Assembly (NCBI RefSeq): GCF_030285925.1
Contig: NZ_CP127251.1
Location: 3,228,760-3,292,759 of the forward strand
DNA from: Devosia sp. YIM 151766
GTDB taxonomy: Bacteria > Pseudomonadota > Alphaproteobacteria > Rhizobiales > Devosiaceae
Length of the DNA stretch: 64,000 nt
Reading direction: 5' to 3'
Positions 44,125 to 54,049 of this stretch are shown in pieces. Position 1 is the stretch's first letter. Each line of letters begins with the position of its first letter. The position numbers and the translations under genes were made by a program. The notes under the pieces were generated by a model. It searched no databases, was not told where the DNA came from, and worked only from the letters and a program-made list of their open reading frames with translations.

Positions 44125-44235
44125 CCCTCGCGCTTGACGCGAGGGTTCTTTGTTTGTGGACCTGCCGCAAGAGCCCTCGCGTTTGACGCGAGGGCTCTCG
44201 CGATGCCGGTAACGCCCTCGCGTCAAGCGCGAGGG
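44125..44235. repeat. Three CCCTCGCG-(CTTGA)-CGCGAGGG palindromes
   Basis: Palindromes lie at 44125-44145 (loop CTTGA), 44171-44197 (loop TTTGA, stem extended to 11 bp) and 44215-44235 (loop TCAAG, the opposite orientation). Two more copies are at 56756-56777 and 56806-56826. They lie between infC and the convergent ribokinase gene. Confidence 0.85.
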
Positions 44236-44286
44236 TGACGAGTGGGGGGCGGGGGAGACGCCGATTCCGTCAAAGCCGGAAGGGCT

Positions 44287-45183
44287 TCAGGCTTTCAGAA
44301 CCGCGTCGACCTCTGCTTTGGTGGGAATCGCCGGCTGGGCGCCCGGTTTGAGGCAGGCGAGGCTGCCGGCCGTTGCGGCGCGGCGCAGGGCCTGTTCGAG
44401 CCCGAGCCCGGCATCGAGCGCGGCGGCGAGATAGCCGCAGAAGGTGTCGCCGGCGCCTACCGTGTCGACGGGCTCGACCTTGTGGGCTGGCACGGCCAGC
44501 GCGCCATCGGGGGTGACGGCCCGGGCGCCATCGGGGCCGAGGGTGACGACGATGGTGCGGCCGGTCTGCCGCACCCAATCGGCCATGGCCGCGTCCAGCT
44601 CGGCGATCGGCCGGCCGGAGAGCAGCGAGAATTCGGTCTCATTGGCGATGACGATATCAGCGAGCGGCGCCAGTTCGGCGGTGTCGGCCAGGTAGGGGGC
44701 GGTATTGAGCACGCTGCGCGCCCCCCTTTCCCGCGCGATTTCCAGCGCCCGGCGGGTCGCGGTCTGCGGCACTTCCTGCTGGACCAGAAGAATATCGTCG
44801 GCGCCGAGATTTTTAAGGCCGGTTTCGGCGTCCGCGGCGCTGAGCGTGCCATTGGCGCCGGGAAGGATGGCGATGACGTTCTCGCCCTGCTCGTCGACGA
44901 AGATCATGGCGATGCCGGTGGCGGCCTCGGCCCTGCGGAGCTGGGAGAGGTCGACGCCGCCCTCGTCGAGCAGCCGCGTCGCCAGGGCGGCGAAGGCGTC
45001 GTCGCCCACCGCCGAGACATGCAGCACCTCGGCGCCGGCGCGCCGCGCCGCCAGCGCCTGATTGGCGCCCTTGCCGCCCGGGGCCATGGAAAAGGTGCCG
45101 CCCGCCACGGTTTCACCCGGCTGGGGCAGGCGGGTGACGGTACCGATCTGGTCGAGATTGGTGGAGCCGAAAATGGTGATCAT
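44287..45183 (-). CDS. rbsK: Ribokinase (PfkB family)
   Basis: A 298-residue sugar kinase that phosphorylates ribose at O5 with ATP. Motif 1 is GGKGANQALAARRAG and motif 2 is DTVGAGDTFCGYLAAAL, with the catalytic Asp in GAGD. The start at 45183 (MITIFGSTNLDQIG) is chosen over a long upstream extension that overlaps the next gene. No ribose transporter lies nearby, so another sugar nucleoside is possible. Confidence 0.9.
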   Translation of the reverse strand: MITIFGSTNLDQIGTVTRLPQPGETVAGGTFSMAPGGKGANQALAARRAGAEVLHVSAVGDDAFAALATRLLDEGGVDLSQLRRAEAATGIAMIFVDEQGENVIAILPGANGTLSAADAETGLKNLGADDILLVQQEVPQTATRRALEIARERGARSVLNTAPYLADTAELAPLADIVIANETEFSLLSGRPIAELDAAMADWVRQTGRTIVVTLGPDGARAVTPDGALAVPAHKVEPVDTVGAGDTFCGYLAAALDAGLGLEQALRRAATAGSLACLKPGAQPAIPTKAEVDAVLKA

Positions 45184-45199
45184 TGCGGAAGCGTCTCTA

Positions 45200-46099
45200 T
45201 CATGGTCCGGAATCGAGCGGCTGCTCCGGCTCCGGCGCCGGCTCCGGCGCCGGTTCGGCCGGCGGTTCGGCCGGCGGGGGGACCGGGGGCAGGAATTGCG
45301 CCAGGGCCGGTTCGAGCCGCTCGTCATTGGGCAAGGTCAGCCCGAATTCCTCGGTCAGCACCGAGCGCAGCGTCTCCATCCGGGTGATCTCGCGCTTTTC
45401 GGCGTCCGCCTCGGCCCTCTGCACGGTGAAATCGGCATTATGCAGCTTGAGCCGGCGTCCGCCCGGGGACAGGGCGACGCGCAATTCATGGGTGAACGGG
45501 GAGGCGGGGTCGGCGGCGATGGCCTGGTTGAGCAGGGCGATGGCGTCCTCGCTGACCGGATCGAGATTGAAGCTATAGAGGGCGCGCCAATCCTCGCCGA
45601 TCCTGGCTTCCAGCGTCCAGTCGGGATCGCCGCCGCTGAGGCGGAAGGTCTCGTGCGGCGTTTCCTGCTCCACCCCGGCGCGCAGGCGCAGCGGCGCGGT
45701 CAGCGTCAATCCGCCAAAGCCGACATCGGCGATATAATTCTGGCCGTTGACCTCGACCAGCAGCAGCATATGGCTGGGCGGCCGCTCCAGATGGTCGGGA
45801 TTGTTCCAGATCACCCGGGCGAGGAGCGGACGGGTGGTGTAATCGAGGTCTTCGAGCATGCGCTTGAACAGCAGATTGTGCTCGAAACAATAGCCGCCGC
45901 GCTTTTCGGCCAGGAACTTGCGTTCCAGGCTGGGCTGGTCGAGCCGCACCGGCTCGCCCATCAGCGGATTGAGATTTTCAAACGGGATGATCGCGGGATG
46001 CAGCGCATGCAGCATTCCCAGAGTCGCCAATGTAGGTGCGATGGAGCCGGCAAAGCCGATTCGCTCGAAATAGGCGTTCAGATTGACCTTTTCAGGCAT
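45200..46099 (-). CDS. Arylamine N-acetyltransferase
   Basis: A 299-residue NAT family enzyme that transfers acetyl groups from acetyl-CoA to arylamines and hydrazines. The catalytic triad is visible: Cys in RGGYCFEHN, His in PSHMLLLVE and Asp in ADVGFGG. The start of the family fold (LNAYFERIGF, IIPFENLNPLMG) is intact. The last 25 residues are a Pro/Glu-rich tail (PAEPAPEPAPEPEQ) not usual for the family. Confidence 0.93.
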   Translation of the reverse strand: MPEKVNLNAYFERIGFAGSIAPTLATLGMLHALHPAIIPFENLNPLMGEPVRLDQPSLERKFLAEKRGGYCFEHNLLFKRMLEDLDYTTRPLLARVIWNNPDHLERPPSHMLLLVEVNGQNYIADVGFGGLTLTAPLRLRAGVEQETPHETFRLSGGDPDWTLEARIGEDWRALYSFNLDPVSEDAIALLNQAIAADPASPFTHELRVALSPGGRRLKLHNADFTVQRAEADAEKREITRMETLRSVLTEEFGLTLPNDERLEPALAQFLPPVPPPAEPPAEPAPEPAPEPEQPLDSGP

Positions 46100-46209
46100 C
46101 GACCACCTTTGCTGCTGTTGAAACCGGCCCCAATATGGGCAAGCCGAAGCGCTTTGTCACGAGCGGCTAATGTCGCGGCGATGCCTGCAAGAGGCTTGAC
46201 AGATCCGGA

Positions 46210-46656
46210 TCAGGCCGGGGTCTTGCGGACGCGGATCACCACATCGACATGCGCCACTTCCATGCCGGCCGGCGCCGCCGGCAGCGACTTGAAGGCGACC
46301 GCCTCGGCGGGAATGTCGATCATCCGCTGCTCTTCTTCCACGAAGAAGTGATGATGGTCCGAAGTGTCGGTGTCGAAATAGGAGCGCGAGGCGTCGATGG
46401 CGACTTCGCGCAGCAGCCCGGCTTCATGGAATTGATGCAGGGTATTGTAGATGGTGGCCAGCGAGACATTGACCTTGGCGGTGCCGGCCTCGGCATGCAA
46501 TTGCTCGGCGCTGACATGGCGGTGCGGGCCGCCGAACAGCAATTCGGCCAGCGCCACCCGCTGGCGGGTCGGGCGGAGCCCGGCCATGCGGAGAACCGCC
46601 GTCAGGCAGGGTTTGCGGGACGGAAGGGGCCGGGCGGCAAGGCTGCTTTCGGTCAT
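46210..46656 (-). CDS. irr: Fur-family iron response regulator Irr
   Basis: A 148-residue Fur-superfamily repressor/activator. The DNA-binding winged helix ([34 protein letters not shown]) is followed by the Irr hallmark [10 protein letters not shown], whose three histidines take part in heme binding. No Cys-Pro heme regulatory motif is seen, as in Brucella- and Rhizobium-type Irr. It probably senses heme and controls iron genes such as the hmu locus. It lies divergent from fabA, the order usual in Rhizobiales. ATG 46656 is used instead of a TTG further up. Confidence 0.92.
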   Translation of the reverse strand: MTESSLAARPLPSRKPCLTAVLRMAGLRPTRQRVALAELLFGGPHRHVSAEQLHAEAGTAKVNVSLATIYNTLHQFHEAGLLREVAIDASRSYFDTDTSDHHHFFVEEEQRMIDIPAEAVAFKSLPAAPAGMEVAHVDVVIRVRKTPA

Positions 46657-46841
46657 GGGGCCGGAATGCTCGTCATAGGTCCAAAAATCCAACTTTCCTT
46701 ATAGTGTCACGCGCTTGCGGAAACAAGTTGCCCCGCCGCCGCAGCCCGCCGCTACCGGCCGGCGCCGCGCCTTTCGGCTGGCTTGACCCCCAAACGGCAC
46801 CTCTATACGAGACAAAGCTCGATAGAAAGCGGGGACCTTCC

Positions 46842-47366
46842 ATGGCCGAGCGGCAACACGCATTTGGATATGAAGAACTGCTGGCCCATGGCAGAGGCGA
46901 ACTGCCCGGCCAGATGGACGCCCGCCTGCCGGCGCCGCCCATGCTGATGTTCGATCGCATCACCCATATCGAGGAGAGCGACGGCGCCTATGGCAAGGGC
47001 TATGTGGTCGCCGAACTCGATCTCAATCCGGACCTGTGGTTCTTCCAGTGCCATTTTCTCGGCGACCCGGTCATGCCGGGCTGCCTGGGGCTCGATGCGC
47101 TCTGGCAGATGACCGGCTTCTTCCTCGGCTGGTCGGGCTCGCCCGGCCGCGGCCGCGCCCTGGGCGGCGAGATCAAGTTCACCGGCCAGGCGACCAATGA
47201 CAAGAAGCTGCTGGAATACCGCATCGACATCAAGCGGCATATGCGCTCGCCCCTGCCCTTCGGCATCGCCACCGGCACCGTCAAGGCGGATGGCGAGCTC
47301 ATCTATGTCGCCGAAAATCTCCGGGTCGGCCTCATTCCGGTCGCCGGAACGCAGAAAAACCCCTGA
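46842..47366 (+). CDS. fabA: 3-hydroxydecanoyl-ACP dehydratase/isomerase FabA
   Basis: A 174-residue hot-dog-fold enzyme that dehydrates 3-hydroxydecanoyl-ACP and isomerises the product to the cis-3 isomer, starting unsaturated fatty acid synthesis. The active site is in [15 protein letters not shown] (His) and [11 protein letters not shown] (Asp). The start at 46842 (MAERQHAFG) gives the family length; a frame from 46704 crosses the promoter. It is followed by fabB. Confidence 0.95.
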   Translation: MAERQHAFGYEELLAHGRGELPGQMDARLPAPPMLMFDRITHIEESDGAYGKGYVVAELDLNPDLWFFQCHFLGDPVMPGCLGLDALWQMTGFFLGWSGSPGRGRALGGEIKFTGQATNDKKLLEYRIDIKRHMRSPLPFGIATGTVKADGELIYVAENLRVGLIPVAGTQKNP

Positions 47367-47449
47367 CAGGGATGAAATGATCCGAATTTGCACAACATAA
47401 GACGAAACGCCTGCCTCAAGGCCCCGAACAAGACTAAGGCGAGGACATT

Positions 47450-48676
47450 ATGAGACGAGTTGTCGTCACCGGCATGGGTATCATTTCCTCGATCGGCAAT
47501 TCGCTGGACGAGGTCACTGCGAGCCTGCGGGCCGCCAAGCCCGGCATCGTCACGGCGCCAGATTATGCCGAATTGGGTTTCCGCAGCCAGGTCAAGGGCG
47601 ATCCGGGCCTCGACCCGTTCGAAGTGCTCGACCGCCGCGTCACCCGCTTCATGGGCAAGGGCGCCGCCTGGAACTACCTCGCCATGCAGCAGGCCATCGC
47701 CGATGCGGGGCTGGAGGACAGCGACATTTCCAACCCGATGACCGGCATCGTCATGGGCTCGGGCGGCGCTTCCACCCGCACCATCGTCGAGGCGGCGGAC
47801 GTCACCCGCAAGAATACCAGCCCCAAGCGCATCGGGCCGCTGGCCGTGCCCAAGGCCATGGGCTCGACCGCCTCGGCGACGCTGGCCACCGCCTTCGGCA
47901 TCAAGGGCATCAACTATTCGATCACCGCCGCCTGCGCCACCTCCAAACATTGCATCGGCAATGCCGCCGAGAACATCATGCTGGGCAAGCAGGACATCGT
48001 CTTTGCCGGCGGCCACGAGGACCTCGACTGGACGCTGTCGGACCTGTTCGACGCCATGGGCGCCATGAGTTCGGACTTCAACGACACCCCGGAAAAGGCC
48101 TCCCGGGCCTATGACGCGGCGCGCGACGGCTTCGTCATTTCCGGCGGCGCCGGGGTGCTGGTGCTCGAGGAATACGAACACGCCAAGGCGCGCGGCGCCA
48201 GGATCTGGGCGGAAGTGGTGGGCTATGGCGCCACTTCCGACGGCCTCGACATGGTCGCGCCCTCGGGCGAAGGGGCCGAGCGCTGCATGCGCATGGCGCT
48301 GCAAAACGTCAAGGCGCCCATCGACTACATCAATCCGCACGCCACCTCGACACCGGTGGGGGATCTCAAGGAAATCGAGGCCCTGCGCGCCGTTTTCGGC
48401 AATGGCGACAAATGCCCGCCGATCTCGGCCACCAAGTCGCTGACCGGCCATAGCCAGGGCGCGACCGGCGTGCATGAATCGATCTATTCGATCCTGATGA
48501 TGAAGCACCGCTTCATCGCCGAAAGCGCCAATATCGACGTGCTGGACCCCGCCTTCGAGGACATGCCCATCCTCCGCCAGCGCCGCGACGATGTCGACCT
48601 GGCCCATGTGCTGTCCAATTCGTTCGGCTTCGGCGGCACCAATGCGGCGCTGGTGTTCAAGCATCCGGAGGCTTGA
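47450..48676 (+). CDS. fabB: 3-oxoacyl-ACP synthase I FabB
   Basis: A 408-residue condensing enzyme. The Cys-His-His active site is visible in [23 protein letters not shown] and [12 protein letters not shown]. It elongates the cis-3 product of FabA and so is needed for unsaturated fatty acids. It lies 83 bases after fabA in one unit. The fabI gene that normally follows in Rhizobiales is absent here. Confidence 0.95.
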   Translation: MRRVVVTGMGIISSIGNSLDEVTASLRAAKPGIVTAPDYAELGFRSQVKGDPGLDPFEVLDRRVTRFMGKGAAWNYLAMQQAIADAGLEDSDISNPMTGIVMGSGGASTRTIVEAADVTRKNTSPKRIGPLAVPKAMGSTASATLATAFGIKGINYSITAACATSKHCIGNAAENIMLGKQDIVFAGGHEDLDWTLSDLFDAMGAMSSDFNDTPEKASRAYDAARDGFVISGGAGVLVLEEYEHAKARGARIWAEVVGYGATSDGLDMVAPSGEGAERCMRMALQNVKAPIDYINPHATSTPVGDLKEIEALRAVFGNGDKCPPISATKSLTGHSQGATGVHESIYSILMMKHRFIAESANIDVLDPAFEDMPILRQRRDDVDLAHVLSNSFGFGGTNAALVFKHPEA

Positions 48677-48679
48677 GGG

Positions 48680-48790
48680 GCCGCGACCTCGTGGATCGAC
48701 AAGCTCGCCATGAGGTCTATGAGCAGTCAACCGGCCTCTCCCAGACCTCACCCTGACCCTTCGACAGGTTCAGGATGTCGAAAGGCGCGG
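48680..48790. repeat. Intergenic palindromic repeat downstream of fabB
   Basis: Imperfect inverted repeats built from GACCTCGTGGATCGACAAGC, CACCCTGACCCTTCGACAGG and GTTCAGGATGTCGAAAG, similar to the block at 4336-4440. It lies between two convergent genes. Confidence 0.6.
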
Positions 48791-48812
48791 TCGGTCACGC
48801 CGTGACATCCCC

Positions 48813-49604
48813 TCAATAGCTTAATTCCGAAAAACCGCCCTCGCGGCCGTCATAGACCAGCACTCGTCCGATCAGCGGCTTGCCGATGCCGGTGATCAGC
48901 TTGATCGCCTCCATGGCCATCAGCGCGCCGATCACCCCGGTGACCGGGCCGAGAATGCCATTGGCTTCGCAGGAGGGCAGGGCATCGTCGCTGGCTTCGG
49001 GGGGAAAGAGCGCCTCGTGGCCGGGGCTGCCCAGATGCGGCGCGAAGATCGTGACCTGGCCGGAAAACATCGACACGGCGCCCGAAACCAGCGGCCGGCG
49101 CAGGCGCGCGGCGGCGGCGGCGACGCTGCGGCGGGTGGCGAGATTGTCGGTGCCGTCGAGGACCAGATCGTAAGGCGCGAGGATTTCGGCGCCATTGTCC
49201 GGGGTGATCAGGGTCGGGAACAGGTCGAGCCGCACATGCGGATTGAGCGCGGCGACGAAACGTCCGGCATTTTCGGCCTTGTTGCGGCCGATATCGTCGC
49301 CGGCATGGACGATCTGGCGTTGCAGATTGGAGAGCGAGACGGTGTCGGGATCGGCGATGCCCAGCCGGCCGATGCCGGCGGCGGCGAGATAGGCGATGGC
49401 CGGGCTGCCCAGCCCGCCGGCGCCGACGATCAGGACCTTGGCCGCCTTGAGTTTCTGCTGGCCCACGCCGCCCATGCCCTTGAGCACCAGGTGGCGGGCA
49501 TAGCGGCGGGTCTCTTCCGGCGATAGCGGCGCCTGGCGGCCGGGATCGGTATTGCTAGACGCGCCCGGTCGATCCGAAGCCGCCGGCTCCCCGCTCGGTT
49601 TCAT
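48813..49604 (-). CDS. MoeB/ThiF-family adenylyltransferase
   Basis: A 263-residue E1-like enzyme that adenylates the C-terminal Gly-Gly of a sulfur-carrier protein such as MoaD or ThiS. Nucleotide-binding motifs ([32 protein letters not shown]) and the catalytic-type Cys ([14 protein letters not shown]) are present. The CxxC zinc pairs of E. coli MoeB are missing ([11 protein letters not shown] occupies the first site). The start overlaps the dut 3' end by 50 bases, and no shorter in-frame start codon is available. Confidence 0.88.
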   Translation of the reverse strand: MKPSGEPAASDRPGASSNTDPGRQAPLSPEETRRYARHLVLKGMGGVGQQKLKAAKVLIVGAGGLGSPAIAYLAAAGIGRLGIADPDTVSLSNLQRQIVHAGDDIGRNKAENAGRFVAALNPHVRLDLFPTLITPDNGAEILAPYDLVLDGTDNLATRRSVAAAAARLRRPLVSGAVSMFSGQVTIFAPHLGSPGHEALFPPEASDDALPSCEANGILGPVTGVIGALMAMEAIKLITGIGKPLIGRVLVYDGREGGFSELSY

Positions 49605-50019
49605 CCAATTCGTCTCCCGTAACGAAACGCGGCTGCAGCACCGGCGCCACCACCATCTGGGCGATACGCTCGCCCCGCTCGATGGTAAAGGCTTCCTCGC
49701 CCAGATTGATGACGATCACCATGACCTCGCCCCGATAATCGGCGTCGATCGTGCCGGGGGCGTTGAGGACGGCGATGCCGTGCCTGGCCGCCAGGCCGGA
49801 GCGCGGCCGGATCTGGGCTTCGTAGCCGACGGGCAGCGCCATGGCAAAGCCGCAGGGCACGATGGCCCGCTTGCCGGGCTGGAGTTCCAGCGGCTCGCCT
49901 TCCGGCAGGGCGGCGCGCAGGTCCGCTCCGGCGGCCAGCGCGCTGGCCGCCCTTGGCAATGGCAGGCCCGCGCCATGCGGCAGCCATTTGAGGCGAATGG
50001 CGGGGCCGGCCTCGCTCAC
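49555..50019 (-). CDS. dut: dUTP diphosphatase
   Basis: A 154-residue trimeric dUTPase. All five motifs can be placed: [36 protein letters not shown] and GAGGFGSTG. It hydrolyses dUTP to dUMP, keeping uracil out of DNA. It overlaps the upstream lipoprotein gene by 4 nt. Confidence 0.95.
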   Translation of the reverse strand: MSEAGPAIRLKWLPHGAGLPLPRAASALAAGADLRAALPEGEPLELQPGKRAIVPCGFAMALPVGYEAQIRPRSGLAARHGIAVLNAPGTIDADYRGEVMVIVINLGEEAFTIERGERIAQMVVAPVLQPRFVTGDELDETERGAGGFGSTGRV

Positions 50020-50615
50020 GGAGCGCGCACCACCGCATAGAGCTCGTCCGGCAGGTCGAGCGTGCCGTTGATGAGATCGAGCATGGGAATGGCCTGGCTG
50101 GCGCTCCTTCCATCGGCGGCGCGGTTCATATTGGTATCGACCACTTCGGCGCCGGAGAAGGAGACGGTGATATTGTGGCCCTCGAAAAAGGCGACGACCA
50201 TCTGCATAGTGTCCTCGTCCAGGTCCTCGTCGAGGCCCATTTCCGCTTTCATGTCCTCGGTCGGCAGCGCAATGCGCACCAGGCCCGGACCGGCTTCGGT
50301 GAAGCGCATGCCGCCTTCTTCCTGGCCCAGATCGAGATCGGCGAAGGGGCCCTCCTCGGTCATCGAGCAGGTGGCGCTGCCATCGGCATTCTCGCTCAGC
50401 ACGCCGTCGTCGCAGAAACCAGACTCGTCGCTGTCCTCGCTCTCGGCCCCCATCTTGACCATGGCATAGAGTTCGGCGCCCATGGTCTGGGTCATGGTGG
50501 CGCGCGCCGTGGTCTGGCTGGTAAGCGCCACGTCGATATCGACATCGACGCAGGCGGCGAGGCCCAGGGTCAGCAGGGTGACGCCGGCCAGTTTGCCGAA
50601 CAGATTGAAATGCAT
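50016..50615 (-). CDS. Hypothetical lipoprotein
   Basis: A 199-residue protein with a lipoprotein signal (lipobox LAAC near residue 22), then an acidic, threonine-rich domain with [19 protein letters not shown] and two cysteines (GFCDD, ATCSM). Resembles LppM-type secreted domains only loosely. It lies between ubiB and dut, where coaBC is found in many alphaproteobacteria. Function unknown. Confidence 0.82.
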   Translation of the reverse strand: MHFNLFGKLAGVTLLTLGLAACVDVDIDVALTSQTTARATMTQTMGAELYAMVKMGAESEDSDESGFCDDGVLSENADGSATCSMTEEGPFADLDLGQEEGGMRFTEAGPGLVRIALPTEDMKAEMGLDEDLDEDTMQMVVAFFEGHNITVSFSGAEVVDTNMNRAADGRSASQAIPMLDLINGTLDLPDELYAVVRAP

Positions 50616-50701
50616 GAAACAGCTCCCTTGTGCGGCCGGGCCGCGATCGGGGGCAATCTAGTGGGAGAAGGGACCGCCCGGCAAGCCGGCGCGCCGAACT
50701 A

Positions 50702-52255
50702 TCAGGACGAAATGCCGAGGCGCAGCATCAGGAAGGTCATGGAAGCCAGGGCGAGGATCGCCATGCACAGCGCCAGGATGATCGCATTGCGCATCAACCC
50801 GTCGCGCGGGCGGTGCATCATCGCCCGATGCTCCGCCATGGTGAGCTCGGCCTGGGCCAGCAGCGCCGGCACCCAGCCCAGGGCCTCGCCGAAGCGGGTG
50901 ACATGGCCGGCCAGATCTTCGAGCCGGCCGATCGGCCCCTCCTCGCGCCGCAGCCAGTCGCCGACCACCGGCTCGGCAACGGTCCAGATGTCGAGATCGG
51001 GATCGAGATTGCGGGCCACCCCTTCCACCAGCACCATGGATTTCTGCAGCAGCACCAGTTCGGGGCGGGTGTTCATCTCGAACAGGTCGGTGATGGTGAA
51101 GAGCTGGCCCAGCACCTTGGCCATGGAGATTTCGGCGGCGGTGCGCCCATGCAGCGGCTCGCCGATGGAGCGGATGGCCAGGGTGAAATCGTCCACCGAT
51201 TGATGCGGCGGCACATAGCCGATGTCGAAATGACGCTGAGCGACCAGGCGGTAATCGCGGATGATGAAGCCATAAAGGATATCGGCGAGGAAGCGGCGCT
51301 CGCTTTTGCCGATACGGCCCATAATGCCGAAATCCACGGCGATGACGTCCCCGGTCCGGGGATCGGCGAACAGATTGCCCGGATGCATGTCGGCATGGAA
51401 GAAGCCGTCGCGGATGGCGTGGCGCAGGAAACTCTGCAGCACCTTGGCCGCCAGGGCCTTGCGGTCGATGCCGGCCTTGTCGATGGCCGTGTGCTCGCGG
51501 ATCGGAATGCCGTCCACCCAGCTGGTGGTCAGCACGTTCTGCGCGATATGGTCCCATTGCACCTGGGGGATGCGGAAGCCGGTATCGTCCTTGATGTTCT
51601 CCGCCATTTCGGAAATGGCGGCGGCTTCGAGGCGCAGGTCGAGCTCGAGCCGCATGGAATGGTCGAGCGTGCGCACCACTTCGGTGGGCCGGAGCCGCCG
51701 GCTGGCGCGCGAAAAGGTCTCGGCCAGCCGGGCGCCGGCATAGAGCGCCTGGGTATCGGCATGGAAGCGTTCCGAGACGCCGGGCCGCAGCATCTTGACC
51801 GCCACCACTTTTGGCATTTCGCCGGGCTGGCGCAGCTTTGCCCGATGCACCTGGGCGATGGAGGCGGCGGCGATCGGCTCGCTGATCTCGGTGAGCTGTT
51901 CAGCCTTGACGCCCAGAGCCTCGCTGAGAATGGCGGGCACCAATTTGGGGTCGAAGGGCGGCATCCGGTCCTGCAGGCCCGACAGGTCGGCGGCGGCCTG
52001 GGCGCCGACAATGTCGGGCCGGGTGGCCAGGGTCTGGCCGAACTTGACGAAGCTGGGGCCAAGCCGGTGCAGCGCCGCGTTGAGCCGCTCGATGCTGCCG
52101 GTCCGGCGCACCGCGCGCCGCTCGACCAGCCGCGCCATGCCGATGCCGAACTTCATCATCGGCGGCAGCGAAGCTTCGGGCAGCACCGAAAAGGCGCCTT
52201 CGCGCGCCAGCACCCAGCCGGCATGGATCAGGCGGAAGGTAGACCCCAGACCCAT
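50702..52255 (-). CDS. ubiB: UbiB ATPase/kinase-like protein for ubiquinone synthesis
   Basis: A 517-residue ABC1/ADCK/UbiB protein. The KxGQ motif ([13 protein letters not shown]), the ALAA-type nucleotide loop region ([15 protein letters not shown]), the catalytic HADMHPGN and the metal-binding VDFGIMG are present. Two C-terminal helices anchor it in the inner membrane. It supports early steps of ubiquinone synthesis. It lies 4 bases downstream of ubiE in the same operon. Confidence 0.95.
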   Translation of the reverse strand: MGLGSTFRLIHAGWVLAREGAFSVLPEASLPPMMKFGIGMARLVERRAVRRTGSIERLNAALHRLGPSFVKFGQTLATRPDIVGAQAAADLSGLQDRMPPFDPKLVPAILSEALGVKAEQLTEISEPIAAASIAQVHRAKLRQPGEMPKVVAVKMLRPGVSERFHADTQALYAGARLAETFSRASRRLRPTEVVRTLDHSMRLELDLRLEAAAISEMAENIKDDTGFRIPQVQWDHIAQNVLTTSWVDGIPIREHTAIDKAGIDRKALAAKVLQSFLRHAIRDGFFHADMHPGNLFADPRTGDVIAVDFGIMGRIGKSERRFLADILYGFIIRDYRLVAQRHFDIGYVPPHQSVDDFTLAIRSIGEPLHGRTAAEISMAKVLGQLFTITDLFEMNTRPELVLLQKSMVLVEGVARNLDPDLDIWTVAEPVVGDWLRREEGPIGRLEDLAGHVTRFGEALGWVPALLAQAELTMAEHRAMMHRPRDGLMRNAIILALCMAILALASMTFLMLRLGISS

Positions 52256-52259
52256 GGGC

Positions 52260-53024
52260 TTAAATCTTCCAGCCCGAGAACAGGGTGGCGATATTGCCGG
52301 TATAGCTCGTATGCTTCACCCGTTTGAACCCGGCCTGGTTCAGCATGGCCGAGAAGGCCGCCGGGTCGGGGAATTTGCGGATCGATTCGACGAAATATTG
52401 ATAGGGCTGGGCATCGCCGGTGACCAGGCGCCCCATGGGCGGGATGACCCGGTCGGAATAGAGCTTGTAGAAAGCGTGCAATCCCGGCACGTCGACCTGG
52501 GAGAATTCGAGCACCAGGATGCGCCCGCCGCGCTTGAGGACGCGATGCGCCTCGTCCAGCGCCTGCTGGATGCGGGGCACGTTGCGGATGCCGAAGGCGA
52601 TCGTATAGGCGTCGAAACTATTGGCCTCGAAGGGCAATTGCTCGGCATTGGCCGCGACGAATTCCACCTGCGAAGGAAAGCGCCAGCTCCTGGCGCGCTC
52701 GGCGCCGACGCGCAGCATGTCCGCATTGATGTCGGAAACCACCACCTGGGCATAGCCCAGCGACGTATTGACGATGCGCTCGCCGATATCGCCGGTGCCC
52801 CCGGCCATGTCGAGCACCTTATAGGGCCGCGTCCCGGCGCGGGGCGGCGCCAGTTCGGCCACCATGGCGTCCTTCCACAACCGATGTACGCCGCCGCTCA
52901 TCAAATCGTTCATCAGGTCGTAGCGCTCGGCCACGTCGTGAAACACTTTGTCGACCAGACCCTGCTTGTCCTCGAGGGCGACGATCTGCTCGCCGAAATG
53001 GGTGGTTTGCTGCGACTCGGTCAT
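52260..53024 (-). CDS. ubiE: Ubiquinone/menaquinone C-methyltransferase UbiE
   Basis: A 254-residue SAM-dependent methyltransferase acting on the ubiquinone ring. SAM motif I is [14 protein letters not shown]; family motifs are [30 protein letters not shown] and [15 protein letters not shown]. The start at 53024 ([11 protein letters not shown]) is chosen; a longer frame to 53390 crosses into mutM. It is divergent from mutM. Confidence 0.95.
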   Translation of the reverse strand: MTESQQTTHFGEQIVALEDKQGLVDKVFHDVAERYDLMNDLMSGGVHRLWKDAMVAELAPPRAGTRPYKVLDMAGGTGDIGERIVNTSLGYAQVVVSDINADMLRVGAERARSWRFPSQVEFVAANAEQLPFEANSFDAYTIAFGIRNVPRIQQALDEAHRVLKRGGRILVLEFSQVDVPGLHAFYKLYSDRVIPPMGRLVTGDAQPYQYFVESIRKFPDPAAFSAMLNQAGFKRVKHTSYTGNIATLFSGWKI

Positions 53025-53124
53025 GGCGGGGCCTCGATAGGCGTGTCTCGGTCGAGCGCACCATATATAAGGCATTGGAAAATGCCCATGGCACAATGCC
53101 GCATCGGCGCAAGGAGTTTTGTTC

Positions 53125-54009
53125 ATGCCCGAACTGCCCGAGGTCGAAACCGTCCGCCGGGGCCTCGAGCCCTGGCTCACCGGCGCGACCATCGAAAAGG
53201 TGGTGCTCAACCGCCAGGACCTGCGCTTTCCCTTTCCCGCCGGGCTGGTCGAGGCGCTGGAAGGCCAGAGCGTCACCCATGTGCGGCGGCGGGCCAAATA
53301 TCTGCTGCTGGAATTGTCCAGCGGCAGGTTCGTGCTGAGCCATCTGGGCATGACCGGCTCCTGGCGCTTTGCCGAACATCCCATCGACAAGCCGCCGCGC
53401 TATTACGAGCCGGGCACCGCGCCCAAGCACGATCACATGATCTGGACGCTCAACCATCCCGAGCATGGCCGCAGCCACCTGATCTATGCCGATCCGCGCC
53501 GCTTCGGCTTCATCGATCTCTGCGACGATCTCGCCGACAGCCCCTATCTGAAGGGCCTGGGCCCCGAGCCCCTGGGCAATGATTTCAGCGCCCGGGGCAT
53601 GGCCGCGGCCTTTGCCGGCAAGAAGGCGCCGATCAAGGCCGCCCTGCTCGATCAGCGCGTGGTGGCGGGTTTGGGCAATATCTATGTGGCCGAAGCCCTG
53701 CACCTCGCCCATATCCTGCCCACAATCGAGGCCCGGACGCTGGTGGACCCGGAGGGCGGGCCCAAGCCGGCCCTGGAGGCGCTGGCCATAGCGGTGCGCG
53801 ACGTGCTGATCGCCGCCATCGAAGTGGGCGGCTCGACGATCCGCGATTTCCGCAGCGTCGAGGGCGCCGGCTATTTCCAGCACAATTTCGCCGTCTATGA
53901 CCGGGAGGGCGATCCCTGCCCCACGCCCCTATGTACCGGCATCGTGCAAAGGATCGTGCAATCGGGGCGCTCGACCTTCTTTTGTCCCATATGCCAGAAG
54001 GCGCCGTGA
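53125..54009 (+). CDS. mutM: Formamidopyrimidine-DNA glycosylase MutM/Fpg
   Basis: A 294-residue base-excision repair enzyme that removes 8-oxoguanine. [14 protein letters not shown] places the catalytic Pro2 and Glu3 directly after the ATG, which fixes the start; AAGGAG lies 8 bases upstream. The C-terminal zinc finger is C-x4-C plus C-x2-C (CPTPLC, FFCPIC). Length is normal. Confidence 0.97.
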   Translation: MPELPEVETVRRGLEPWLTGATIEKVVLNRQDLRFPFPAGLVEALEGQSVTHVRRRAKYLLLELSSGRFVLSHLGMTGSWRFAEHPIDKPPRYYEPGTAPKHDHMIWTLNHPEHGRSHLIYADPRRFGFIDLCDDLADSPYLKGLGPEPLGNDFSARGMAAAFAGKKAPIKAALLDQRVVAGLGNIYVAEALHLAHILPTIEARTLVDPEGGPKPALEALAIAVRDVLIAAIEVGGSTIRDFRSVEGAGYFQHNFAVYDREGDPCPTPLCTGIVQRIVQSGRSTFFCPICQKAP

Positions 54010-54049
54010 ATTTCGACCATGGCCCGTTCGGCCGGCCGCGCTCTTGGGA

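Noticed and set aside
39325..44235. Repeated palindromes considered as a CRISPR array
   Set aside because: Repeats are irregularly spaced, individually palindromic, in both orientations, with no uniform spacers or cas genes.
46783..46809. TTGACC and TATACG upstream of fabA as a promoter
   Set aside because: The spacer is only 15 bases, so I did not list it as a feature.
50630..52327. 565-codon plus-strand frame over ubiB
   Set aside because: Antisense shadow of UbiB, whose catalytic motifs are intact on the other strand.
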